Shown here one piece after another: positions 15,569-22,777 of a stretch of 31,477 nt of DNA. The position numbers and the translations under genes are program-made. Source of the DNA: JBQTIP01 sp052388025 (GTDB lineage: Bacteria > Actinomycetota > UBA4738 > HRBIN12); NCBI GenBank assembly GCA_052388025.1, contig JBQTIP010000165.1, positions 1 to 31,477 on the forward strand. The letters are read 5' to 3'. Within the stretch, counting starts at the first letter, position 1; every line of letters starts with the position of its first letter. The notes under the pieces are model-generated. The model was given only the letters and a program-made list of their open reading frames with translations. It did no database searches and had not been told where the DNA came from.

Positions 15569-16807
15569 ATGGCCGGATCGGGGGAAGGCACGGGGGCGCT
15601 GGTCGCTTCGGTGCTGGCCTCGGCAGGTGGGGCGGACGCGCCCCGCCGGGGCCGGGCGCTTGCCGAGCCCCTGGTCATCCGAGACGGCGCGCTCGCCTGG
15701 GAGGACGGCGTGATCACCTACGTCGGGCCGGCCGACGGACTCACGGAGGCGGACCCCATGCTCCTCGACGGCGTGACGGTGACGCCCGGCTTCGTCGATT
15801 GCCACACGCACCTCCCGTTCGTCGGGTGGCGCGCCGACGAGTTCGAGGCTCGCCTCGCCGGGCGGACCTACAAGGACCAGCAGGGCGAGGGCGGAATCTA
15901 CCGAAGCTCCCGGATGCTGGCGGAGGCGTCGAACGACGAGGTCATCGAGTTCTGCATGCCACTCGTGGCAGAGATGGTCGATCACGGGACCACCGCCCTC
16001 GAGCTCAAGACCGGGTACGGGCTCTCGGCGGAGGCGGAGCTCCGCCAGGCCCGGCTGGCGCGGCGCCTGGCCGGGAAGGCCCCGCAGACCTGCACGGTCA
16101 CGCTCCTCGCTTGCCACGCGGTGCCGAAGGGGATGACGCGGCGGGACTGGGCGCGCATCGCCTGCGACGAGTTGATCCCGGCCGCCGCCGCGGAGGGCCT
16201 CGCCGACGCGGTCGACATCTACGTCGAGGACATCGCCTTCGGACTCGACGACCTCGGCGACGTCGCCGAGGCGGCGGCCGCGGCCGGCCTGCCGCTCCGC
16301 TGCCACGCGGACCAGCTCGGGGCTTCCGGGGCGGCGGAGGCGGCGGTCAAGTTGGGCGCGCGAAGCGCCGACCATCTGAACAACGTGAGCCGTGAGGGGA
16401 TCGAAGCGCTAGGGTCGGGGGCGACGGTGGGGGTGCTGCTCCCGACGTCGACCTTCTTCCTGCGTGCCGACCCACCGTCGGCCCGGGAGCTGATCGACGC
16501 AGGAGCCGCCGTCGCGATCGCGACCGACTGCAACCCCGGGACATCCCCGGTCCTGTCGATGCCCCAGGCCGTCGCCGTCGGGTGCTCCCTCTATGGGCTA
16601 CAGCCCCTGGAGGCGCTGTCGGCCGCGACGGTCAACCCGGCGTGGGTGCTCGGCCTCTCCGACCGGCTGGGGATGCTCGAGATGGGCAAGCGCGCCGACT
16701 TCCTCGTGCTGGAGGGCGACGGCTTCCGGCAGGTGCCGTACCGGCCGGGCCACAACCCGGTGCTTCACACGTACATCGCCGGCACCAGGGTGGGAGGCCG
16801 CTCGTGA
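15569..16807 (+). CDS. hutI: Imidazolonepropionase HutI
   Basis: A 412-residue amidohydrolase that opens imidazolone-5-propionate to N-formimino-L-glutamate, the third step of histidine degradation in the cytosol. Motifs: PGFVDCHTHLPFVGWRADEFE with the H-x-H metal pair (about 79 and 81), ELKTGYGLS, the metal-binding TLLACHAVP and LRCHADQLGASGAAE, and AIATDCNPGTSP with the metal Asp (about 318). These match HutI rather than other amidohydrolases. ATG 15569 is chosen over upstream codons because of the promoter spacing and because homologous sequence (ALVASVLASAGG) starts there. Its stop overlaps the start of the L,D-transpeptidase gene (GTGA). It is divergent from the MFS operon. Confidence 0.94.
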   Translation: MAGSGEGTGALVASVLASAGGADAPRRGRALAEPLVIRDGALAWEDGVITYVGPADGLTEADPMLLDGVTVTPGFVDCHTHLPFVGWRADEFEARLAGRTYKDQQGEGGIYRSSRMLAEASNDEVIEFCMPLVAEMVDHGTTALELKTGYGLSAEAELRQARLARRLAGKAPQTCTVTLLACHAVPKGMTRRDWARIACDELIPAAAAEGLADAVDIYVEDIAFGLDDLGDVAEAAAAAGLPLRCHADQLGASGAAEAAVKLGARSADHLNNVSREGIEALGSGATVGVLLPTSTFFLRADPPSARELIDAGAAVAIATDCNPGTSPVLSMPQAVAVGCSLYGLQPLEALSAATVNPAWVLGLSDRLGMLEMGKRADFLVLEGDGFRQVPYRPGHNPVLHTYIAGTRVGGRS

Positions 16808-17973
16808 GCCGGCGGGGATGGTCGGCGGCCACAGCTCTCTTGGCGGTGCTCGCCACGTTCCCCGTGTCGCAGGCCGCGCTCGCCGGCGATCCTCCGTCCG
16901 TGACGCTCTCCGCCTCCGAGACCGTCGTGGACTACGGAGGCTCGGTAACGCTCTCCGGCACGGTCGCGCCGCCGGCGGCCGGAGAGACCGTCGAGATCCG
17001 AAGCGACGCCGGCGACCTGCTGGCCCAGGCCACGACCGACGACGCCGGCGCGTACTCGACGGACCTCGTCCCCGAGGCGAACGGCAGCATCCACGCCGCC
17101 TGGAACGAGGCCCTGAGCTCACCAGTCGATATCGGCGTTCGAGCGGTCGTCACGACCCGGCTTGCCGGGGTCCGGCTCTTCGACTCTGCCGTAGTCCGTG
17201 GCTCGATCTCACCCCCGTACGCGGGGGCGACCGTGACGATCAGGCTCGTGCGAGCCGGGAAGATCGTTGTGAGGGAGGAGGCCACGACAGACGACACCGG
17301 TGCCTTCCTCGCGCGCATCCCGATCGAGGAGCCCGGCGGGTACCGGGCTCGGGCGACGTTCGGAGACGACGACCATCTGCCCGGGACCGGTGTCGACGGA
17401 CCCAAGCCGACGCCGCTCCCCTCCCTGAGAGCCGGCTCGAACAGCGCGTTCGTGCGGCTGTTGGAGGCGCGGCTCGTCGACCTGCGGTACCGGCTGGTCG
17501 CCGTCAACAACGCGTTCGACTACCGGACGGCCGACGCGGTCGTCGCGTTCGCGAAGGTACAGGGGATGACCCGCTCCCCGAACGTGGACCCCTCGGTCTG
17601 GCGCGCGCTCGCGGACCCGAAGACCCCGAGCCCGAAGTCGAAGACCAAGGGGTTCCACATCGAGATCGACCAGTCCCGGCAGGTCCTGTACACGGTCGAG
17701 AACGGGGACATCACGAACATCCTGCACGTGTCAACCGGCAAGCCCAGCACGCCCACACACGACGGCACGTTCCACGTGGTGCGGAAGCTCGCCGGCTACA
17801 GCGCGGGCTACCTGTACTACCCGAGCTACTTCGACGGCGGCCGTGCGATCCACGGGTGGACGGAGGTCCCCACGTACGCGGCGAGCCACGGATGCGTCCG
17901 CGTTCCGTACTGGAACGCGAAGTGGATCTTCGGGCTCGCGACGTACGGAACCAGGATCCTCATCTACCACTAG
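16804..17973 (+). CDS. Secreted L,D-transpeptidase with Ig-like repeats and peptidoglycan-binding domain
   Basis: A 389-residue exported cell-wall enzyme. A signal peptide (about 1-27, ATALLAVLATFPVSQAALA) is followed by two beta-rich repeats of Ig-like character (about 30-110 and 112-200; VTLSGTVAPPAAGETVEIRS and VRGSISPPYAGATVTIRL are equivalent segments). Next come a PG_binding_1-like domain (about 212-265, RTADAVVAFAKVQGM) and a YkuD catalytic domain (about 275-389) with AIHGWTEV and SHGCVRVP, catalytic Cys at about 364. It would form or remodel peptide cross-links in peptidoglycan. GTG 16804 overlaps the hutI stop, an unexpected partner for a catabolic gene. Its stop lies 2 nt from the convergent hutH stop. 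Confidence 0.9.
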   Translation: MSRRGWSAATALLAVLATFPVSQAALAGDPPSVTLSASETVVDYGGSVTLSGTVAPPAAGETVEIRSDAGDLLAQATTDDAGAYSTDLVPEANGSIHAAWNEALSSPVDIGVRAVVTTRLAGVRLFDSAVVRGSISPPYAGATVTIRLVRAGKIVVREEATTDDTGAFLARIPIEEPGGYRARATFGDDDHLPGTGVDGPKPTPLPSLRAGSNSAFVRLLEARLVDLRYRLVAVNNAFDYRTADAVVAFAKVQGMTRSPNVDPSVWRALADPKTPSPKSKTKGFHIEIDQSRQVLYTVENGDITNILHVSTGKPSTPTHDGTFHVVRKLAGYSAGYLYYPSYFDGGRAIHGWTEVPTYAASHGCVRVPYWNAKWIFGLATYGTRILIYH

Positions 17974-17975
17974 CC

Positions 17976-19502
17976 CTACGCGAGCCCGCCGATCTCCGCC
18001 TCCACAGCCGCGACTAGGCGGCCGCTTCGCACGAGCTTCGCGACGGCCTCGATGTCCGGCCCGAGCTCTCGGTCGAGCTCGAGGAAGAGGACGACCTCGC
18101 GCACCGCGTCGCGAGCCGCGCGGGTCCCCGGCGCGGGCAGGAGCGGCGATCGGAGGTCGAGCCCCTGTGCCGCCGCCATCACCTCGAGGGCGACCACGAT
18201 CTCGGCGTTCGCGACGCAGTCGCGCGCATGGCGGGCCGCCGTCATGCCCATGCTCACGTGGTCTTCCTGGCCGGCAGAGGACGGGATCGAGTCGACGGAC
18301 GCCGGATGGGCCAGCGACTTCGACTCCGAGACGAGCGACGCGGCCGTGTACTGGACCAGCATGAACCCCGAGTTGAGCCCCCTCTCCTCTACTAGGAACG
18401 CCGGCAAGCCGTTGCTCGTGACGGAGTCGAGGAGGCGGTACAAGCGCCGCTCCGAGATGCTCGCGAGGGACACCGTGGCCGCCGCCAGCGTGTCGAGCGA
18501 GACGGCAACCGGCTGCCCGTGGAAGTTCCCACCCGACACGACCTCCCCGGTCTCGGCAAGTACGACCGGGTTATCGGAGACCGACTCAACCTCGACCGAG
18601 AGGATCTCTTCGGCGAACCGCAGCGCCTCCCGGGTGGCCCCGTGGACCTGGGGCGCGCAGCGGAGCGAGTACGCGTCCTGAACGAGGTGGGCGCTCTTAC
18701 GGTGCGAGGCCACGATCTCGCTCTTCGCCAGCAGCCGGCGGAGGTTCGCCGCCGATGCCGCCTGCCCCCGATGGGGCCGGAGGGCCTGGAGCCGCTCGTC
18801 GAATGGCCGATCGGACCCAAGGGCCGCCTCGATGGTCATGGCGGCGGCGATGTCTACTGTCTTGACGAGCCTCCCCACGCGGGAGGCGGCGAGGACGCCG
18901 ACCGCCACCATGCCCTGCGTGCCGTTGACGAGGGCGAGCCCCTCCTTGGCCTGAAGGACGAGCGGCGCGAGCCCGGCCCCGGCGAGCGCCTCGGCTGCAG
19001 GGACCCGGCCACCCTCGGCAAGCACCTCCCCGAGCCCGAGCAGCGGGAGCGCGAGGTTCGCGAGCGGCGCGAGGTCGCCGGAGGCGCCGAGCGAGCCCTG
19101 CTCGGGGACGACGGGGACGAGGTCGCGGTTCAGCATTTCGATCATGCGCTCGACGAGTTCGACCCGGACGCCCGAGTAGCCCAGAGCAAGGACGTGAGCG
19201 CGCAGAAGCAGCATCGCGCGCACCTCCTCGCGAGAGAGCGGGCGGCCAACCGCCGTCGCGTGCGACCGGACGATCCGGTGCTGAAGCGCCGCGGCCTGCT
19301 CGGGAGGGATCCGCACATCCGCGAGGCTTCCGAACCCCGTGGTGACGCCGTACACGGTCTCGTTCGCAGAGACCTTGGCCTCGACGACCGCCCGTGAGGC
19401 GCGCATGCGACGGACGGCGCCGGCCGACAGCTCGACGGGGTCGCCGGCGGCGACCGCCACGACGTCCTCGAGCGACAGGGCCTCCCCCACCTGGACCGCC
19501 AC
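17976..19502 (-). CDS. hutH: Histidine ammonia-lyase HutH
   Basis: A 508-residue enzyme that deaminates L-histidine to urocanate, the first step of the pathway. The MIO cofactor tripeptide is in GSLGASGDLAPLANLALPL (Ala-Ser-Gly cyclises). Further marks are ETVYGVTTGFGSLADV, RSHATAVGRPLSREEVRAM, DNPVVLAETGEVVSGGNFHG and SSAGQEDHVSMGMTAARHA. Length is normal for HutH. GTG 19502 is preferred over the in-frame TTG at 19556, because a -35/-10 pair ends 7 nt before it and the family N-terminus begins there. It is divergent from the HutF-like gene. Confidence 0.95.
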   Translation of the reverse strand: MAVQVGEALSLEDVVAVAAGDPVELSAGAVRRMRASRAVVEAKVSANETVYGVTTGFGSLADVRIPPEQAAALQHRIVRSHATAVGRPLSREEVRAMLLLRAHVLALGYSGVRVELVERMIEMLNRDLVPVVPEQGSLGASGDLAPLANLALPLLGLGEVLAEGGRVPAAEALAGAGLAPLVLQAKEGLALVNGTQGMVAVGVLAASRVGRLVKTVDIAAAMTIEAALGSDRPFDERLQALRPHRGQAASAANLRRLLAKSEIVASHRKSAHLVQDAYSLRCAPQVHGATREALRFAEEILSVEVESVSDNPVVLAETGEVVSGGNFHGQPVAVSLDTLAAATVSLASISERRLYRLLDSVTSNGLPAFLVEERGLNSGFMLVQYTAASLVSESKSLAHPASVDSIPSSAGQEDHVSMGMTAARHARDCVANAEIVVALEVMAAAQGLDLRSPLLPAPGTRAARDAVREVVLFLELDRELGPDIEAVAKLVRSGRLVAAVEAEIGGLA

Positions 19503-19538
19503 GGCGGTCAGGCTACGGTCGCCCGGGCGGGCGGGCAA
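19503..19538 (-). promoter_or_regulatory. Predicted leaderless promoter of hutH
   Basis: On the minus strand TTGCCC (19538-19533) and TAGCCT (19515-19510) are exactly 17 bp apart, and 7 nt separate TAGCCT from GTG 19502. No Shine-Dalgarno is present. Confidence 0.5.
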
Positions 19539-19551
19539 CTCCGGTCCGTGG

Positions 19552-19557
19552 TACAAG
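19552..19557 (+). promoter_or_regulatory. Candidate -10 of the HutF-like gene
   Basis: TACAAG lies 7 nt before GTG 19565, the same geometry as the other leaderless starts here; no -35 match is seen at 17 bp. It falls in the 62-bp gap shared with the divergent hutH promoter. Confidence 0.3.
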
Positions 19558-19564
19558 GCACCCC

Positions 19565-20884
19565 GTGACCGTCGTCAACGCGGAGCTCGTCTTCTCCGGT
19601 GACCACTTCCGCCGCCGCCACGCGTTCGTGATGCAGGGTGGGATGATCGTGGCAACCGGCACCCCGGAGGAGCTCGCGGAGCGGTTCCCCGACCACGACC
19701 GGGAGGACTGGGGCGACGTCGCCGTCCTTCCGGGAACCGTGAACGGCCACGCGCACTCCTTCCAGGCACTGCTGAGGGGCTACGGGGACGACCTCTCGTT
19801 CGCGGGCTGGCGCGACCGCGTCCTCTACCCCTTCTCGGAGGCGCTCGACCGGGAGGGTATCCGCACCGGTGCGCTCTTCGACTTCGCCGAGATGTTGAAG
19901 GCCGGCGTCACGACGGTCGTCGACTTCTTCTACATCCACGACGGGGGGAACGAGAACGATCTCGCCGTGGTGGAAGCGGCGAAGGAGATCGGCATCCGGG
20001 TGGTCCTGGCTCGCGCGATGTACGACTGGTCCGGCGCGCCCAAACGCTACCTGGAGTCGCCGGAGGTCTCCGTCCGGAATTTCCGGGAGCTCCACGCGGC
20101 GCTGCGCGGTGACGCCGGAGCGTTCACTCAGCCGGCGCCGCATTCGATCCACGCGGCCAGCCCCGAGATGATCCGCGCCGGCGCCGCCCTCGCCGAGGAG
20201 CTCGACCTGCCGTTCCACATCCACGTTGCCGAGGGAACGTACGAGCGTGAGATGTCGATCGACCGGCACGGTCTCTCGCCGGTCGGGTTCCTCGACTCGC
20301 TCGGCGTGCTCTCCGATCGAACGGTCATGGTCCACTGCGTCTGGGTAGACGAGGAAGACCTCGCGATCATGGCCGAGCGAGGCGTGAAAGTGGTCCACAA
20401 CCCCGGTGCAAACGCCTTCCTGGGCGACGGCATCGCCCCCTTCCGCGAAATGCTCGCCCGGCGCATCCCCGTCTGCCTTGGGACCGACGGCGGCTGCACG
20501 AACAGCCGCCAGAGCGTCTTCGAGGAGATGCGGATGGCAGCCCTGCTGTCGAAGGCAGTGCAGGCCGACGCAGAAGCGATGGGATCCGAGGAGGTGCTCA
20601 TCGCGGGCACCGCGCGGGCCGGCGAGATCCTGCGCCTCCCGGTGGGTCGCATCGCGGCCGACCACGCCGCCGACCTGGTCGTGCTCGATCTCGAGTCGTT
20701 GTCGCTCCAGCCGGCGGCGACGGCCGAGCGGCAGATCGTCTACGCGATGCAGCCCGACGCGATCCAGCGAGTGATCGTCGGGGGCGTGACCGTCGTCGAG
20801 CGGGGTCGCATCGTGAACGTCGACGAGTCCGACATCCGCGCGATGGTGAACCAGGTCACGACCGGATGGCGCCGCCCCGAGTGA
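19565..20884 (+). CDS. Metal-dependent amidohydrolase, HutF-like (possible formiminoglutamate deiminase)
   Basis: A 439-residue amidohydrolase of the HutF/TRZ-ATZ/SAH-deaminase group. Metal residues are visible: VNGHAHSFQALLRG (H-x-H), HIHVAEG, VHCVWVDEE and LGTDGG. ANAFLGDGIAPF recalls the ANLGDG motif of HutF, whereas FREMLARRIPVCLGTDG and SVFEEMRMAALL recall the SAH/MTA deaminase branch. Placed between hutH and hutU, the likeliest role is deimination of N-formimino-L-glutamate to N-formylglutamate. That rests partly on context; a deaminase for another imidazole, purine or pterin compound remains possible. The GTG start at 19565 matches the family N-terminus. No hutG, which would complete the HutF branch, is in the window. 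Confidence 0.75.
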   Translation: MTVVNAELVFSGDHFRRRHAFVMQGGMIVATGTPEELAERFPDHDREDWGDVAVLPGTVNGHAHSFQALLRGYGDDLSFAGWRDRVLYPFSEALDREGIRTGALFDFAEMLKAGVTTVVDFFYIHDGGNENDLAVVEAAKEIGIRVVLARAMYDWSGAPKRYLESPEVSVRNFRELHAALRGDAGAFTQPAPHSIHAASPEMIRAGAALAEELDLPFHIHVAEGTYEREMSIDRHGLSPVGFLDSLGVLSDRTVMVHCVWVDEEDLAIMAERGVKVVHNPGANAFLGDGIAPFREMLARRIPVCLGTDGGCTNSRQSVFEEMRMAALLSKAVQADAEAMGSEEVLIAGTARAGEILRLPVGRIAADHAADLVVLDLESLSLQPAATAERQIVYAMQPDAIQRVIVGGVTVVERGRIVNVDESDIRAMVNQVTTGWRRPE

Positions 20885-20917
20885 ATCGAACGGCCGGCCG
20901 CGATCCTGAGGGAACGC

Positions 20918-22570
20918 TCACTCTAGCCAGGGGAGGCGCACGCCCCGCTCCCCCGCCACCTCCAGCGCCCGGTCGTATCCGGCATCGGCGTGGCGCACGA
21001 CCCCCATGCCGGGATCGGTCGTGAGGACGCGCTCCAGGCGCTGCGCGGCGTCGTCGCTGCCGTCGGCGACGACGACCATCCCGGCGTGGAGCGAGTAGCC
21101 GATCCCCACCCCGCCGCCGTGGTGGACGCTCACCCAGTGCGCGCCGGCCGCCGTGTTGACCAGCGCGTTCAGGATCGGCCAGTCGGCGATGGCGTCGGAA
21201 CCGTCCCTCATGCCCTCGGTCTCGCGATAGGGGCTCGCGACGCTGCCGGCGTCGAGATGGTCGCGCCCGATCACGATCGGCGCGGCGAGCTCACCGGAGC
21301 GAACCATCTCGTTGAAGCGGAGACCCGCGGTCGCACGCTCGCCGTAACCCAGCCAGCAGATGCGGGCCGGCAGACCTTGGAACGCCACGCGGTCCTCGGC
21401 CATGCGGAGCCACCGCGCCAGGCGCTCGTCCTGGGGGAAAAGCTCGGCCACCGCCCGGTCGGTCTTCAGGATGTCCTCGGGATCGCCGGAGAGCGCCGCC
21501 CATCGGAAGGGGCCTTTCCCCTCGCAGAACAGCGGCCGTACGAATTCGGGCACGAACCCCGGATAGTCGTACGCGCGCCCGAACCCTCCGATCTCGGCGC
21601 CCGCCCGGAGGTTGTTCCCGTAGTCGAACACGACGGCCCCGGCGTCGAGGAAGCCCACCATCGCCCGAACCTGCTCGGCCATCGAGGCGTAGGCCCGTCG
21701 CTGATACTCCTCCGGAGCGCGCTCGCGAAGCGCCGCGGCCTCCTCGAGCGAGAGGCCGGCCGGGACGTAACCGCCAAGCGGATCGTGGGCTGAAGTCTGA
21801 TCCGTGACTACGTCCGCGCGGAACCTCCGCCGCAAGAGCTCAGTGTGGGTCTCGGCCGCGTTGCCGAGGAGCCCTATGGACACCGCCTCACCGGCCGCCC
21901 GGGCTTCCTCGACCCATACCAGCGCCCGATCCAGTTCGTCGGTCTCCCGGTCGAGGTATCGGGTTTTCATGCGTCGCTCGATCCGAGCTGGGTCGACCTC
22001 GATGCAGAGCGCCACCCCCTCGTTCATCGTGACGGCGAGAGGCTGAGCACCCCCCATACCCCCGAGGCCGGCGGTGAGGGTGACCGTGCCTCTCAGCGAG
22101 CCCCCGAACCGTTGCGACGCAAGCTCCGCGAGCGTCTCGTACGTTCCCTGGAGGATCCCCTGCGTGCCGATATAGATCCAGGAGCCCGCCGTCATCTGCC
22201 CGTACATCGTTAGCCCGGCTCTCTCCAGCTCCCGGAATGTGTCCCAATCGGCCCACTTGGGCACGAGCATCGCGTTCGAGATCAGCACCCTCGGCGCCGA
22301 CGCGTGCGTTCGGAACACCGCGACCGGCTTGCCGGACTGGACCAGGAGCGTCTCGTTGTCGGCGAGGCTCCGGAGCGCCTTCACGATGGCGTCGAACGCC
22401 TCCCAGGACCGGGCGGCCCGCCCCGTGCCGCCGTACACGATCAGGTTGTCCGGGTCCTCCGCCACGTCGGGATCGAGGTTGTTCATGAGCATGCGGAGCG
22501 CCGCCTCCTGTGGCCATCCCCTGCACGACAGCTCGCGCCCCCGGGCAGCCCTGACCTCGCGAGCGCTCAC
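20918..22570 (-). CDS. hutU: Urocanate hydratase HutU
   Basis: A 550-residue, NAD-dependent enzyme that hydrates urocanate to imidazolonepropionate, the second step of histidine degradation. Family landmarks: MLMNNLDPDVAEDPDNLIVYG near the N-terminus, TAGLGGMGGAQPLA (NAD-binding), DQTSAHDPLGGYVPAG, FDYGNNLRAGAEI, ARICWLGYGER and VHHGGGVGIGYSLHAG. Length is standard. GTG 22570 is chosen because a Shine-Dalgarno GGGAGGG lies about 9 nt upstream and homology begins at that point; the frame upstream is not protein-like. It has a leader and a strong TATCAT -10, unlike hutH. It is convergent with the HutF-like gene, with 33 bp between the stops. Confidence 0.95.
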   Translation of the reverse strand: MSAREVRAARGRELSCRGWPQEAALRMLMNNLDPDVAEDPDNLIVYGGTGRAARSWEAFDAIVKALRSLADNETLLVQSGKPVAVFRTHASAPRVLISNAMLVPKWADWDTFRELERAGLTMYGQMTAGSWIYIGTQGILQGTYETLAELASQRFGGSLRGTVTLTAGLGGMGGAQPLAVTMNEGVALCIEVDPARIERRMKTRYLDRETDELDRALVWVEEARAAGEAVSIGLLGNAAETHTELLRRRFRADVVTDQTSAHDPLGGYVPAGLSLEEAAALRERAPEEYQRRAYASMAEQVRAMVGFLDAGAVVFDYGNNLRAGAEIGGFGRAYDYPGFVPEFVRPLFCEGKGPFRWAALSGDPEDILKTDRAVAELFPQDERLARWLRMAEDRVAFQGLPARICWLGYGERATAGLRFNEMVRSGELAAPIVIGRDHLDAGSVASPYRETEGMRDGSDAIADWPILNALVNTAAGAHWVSVHHGGGVGIGYSLHAGMVVVADGSDDAAQRLERVLTTDPGMGVVRHADAGYDRALEVAGERGVRLPWLE

Positions 22571-22607
22571 GAACTGATCCCTCCCGACGGATGCTCCGTC
22601 GATGATA
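22571..22607 (-). promoter_or_regulatory. hutU promoter, palindrome at the predicted transcription start, and RBS
   Basis: On the minus strand TATCAT (22607-22602) is a 5/6 match to the -10 consensus. Directly downstream lies a perfect inverted repeat GACGGA-N3-TCCGTC (22600-22586), which covers the expected start of transcription and could be an operator or a 5' hairpin. GGGAGGG, about 9 nt before GTG 22570, is the Shine-Dalgarno. No -35 is obvious. Confidence 0.5.
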
Positions 22608-22651
22608 GCCCGGGCACGAACCCGGGCCCGGCCGCGCACGACGGCGCGCCT

Positions 22652-22744
22652 CAAGGAGCCCTGGAGCCGCACCGATGGTTAAGGGTCCGGTGGTTGCTTC
22701 TCGTGGGAAAGGAGGGGGCCGATGCCGCGGGCTCCGGTTCCTTG
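22652..22744. repeat. Imperfect long-spaced inverted repeat between hutU and the kinase operon
   Basis: The left arm at 22652-22670 (CAAGGAGCCCTGGAGCCGC) and the reverse complement of the right arm at 22727-22744 (CAAGGAACCGGAGCCCGC) agree over most positions with small gaps. The spacer is about 56 bp. The right arm ends in the -35-like TTGTAG of the kinase promoter. It could be a looping operator or a chance match in GC-rich DNA. Confidence 0.35.
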
Positions 22745-22777
22745 TAGCGGGCCGGTGGCGGGTCTACGTTCGGCTCG
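22742..22777 (+). promoter_or_regulatory. Predicted leaderless promoter of the kinase operon
   Basis: TTGTAG (22742-22747) and TACGTT (22765-22770) are 17 bp apart, and TACGTT ends 7 nt before ATG 22778. No Shine-Dalgarno precedes the ATG. Confidence 0.45.

Noticed and set aside
19503..19556. TTG 19556 as the hutH start
   Set aside because: The extra 18 codons have no family resemblance and would overlap the hutH -35 and -10 boxes.
20885..20917. Terminator between the convergent HutF-like and hutU genes
   Set aside because: The short GC palindrome there (CGGCCGGCCG) lacks a T-run and the gap is only 33 bp; I cannot support a terminator call.
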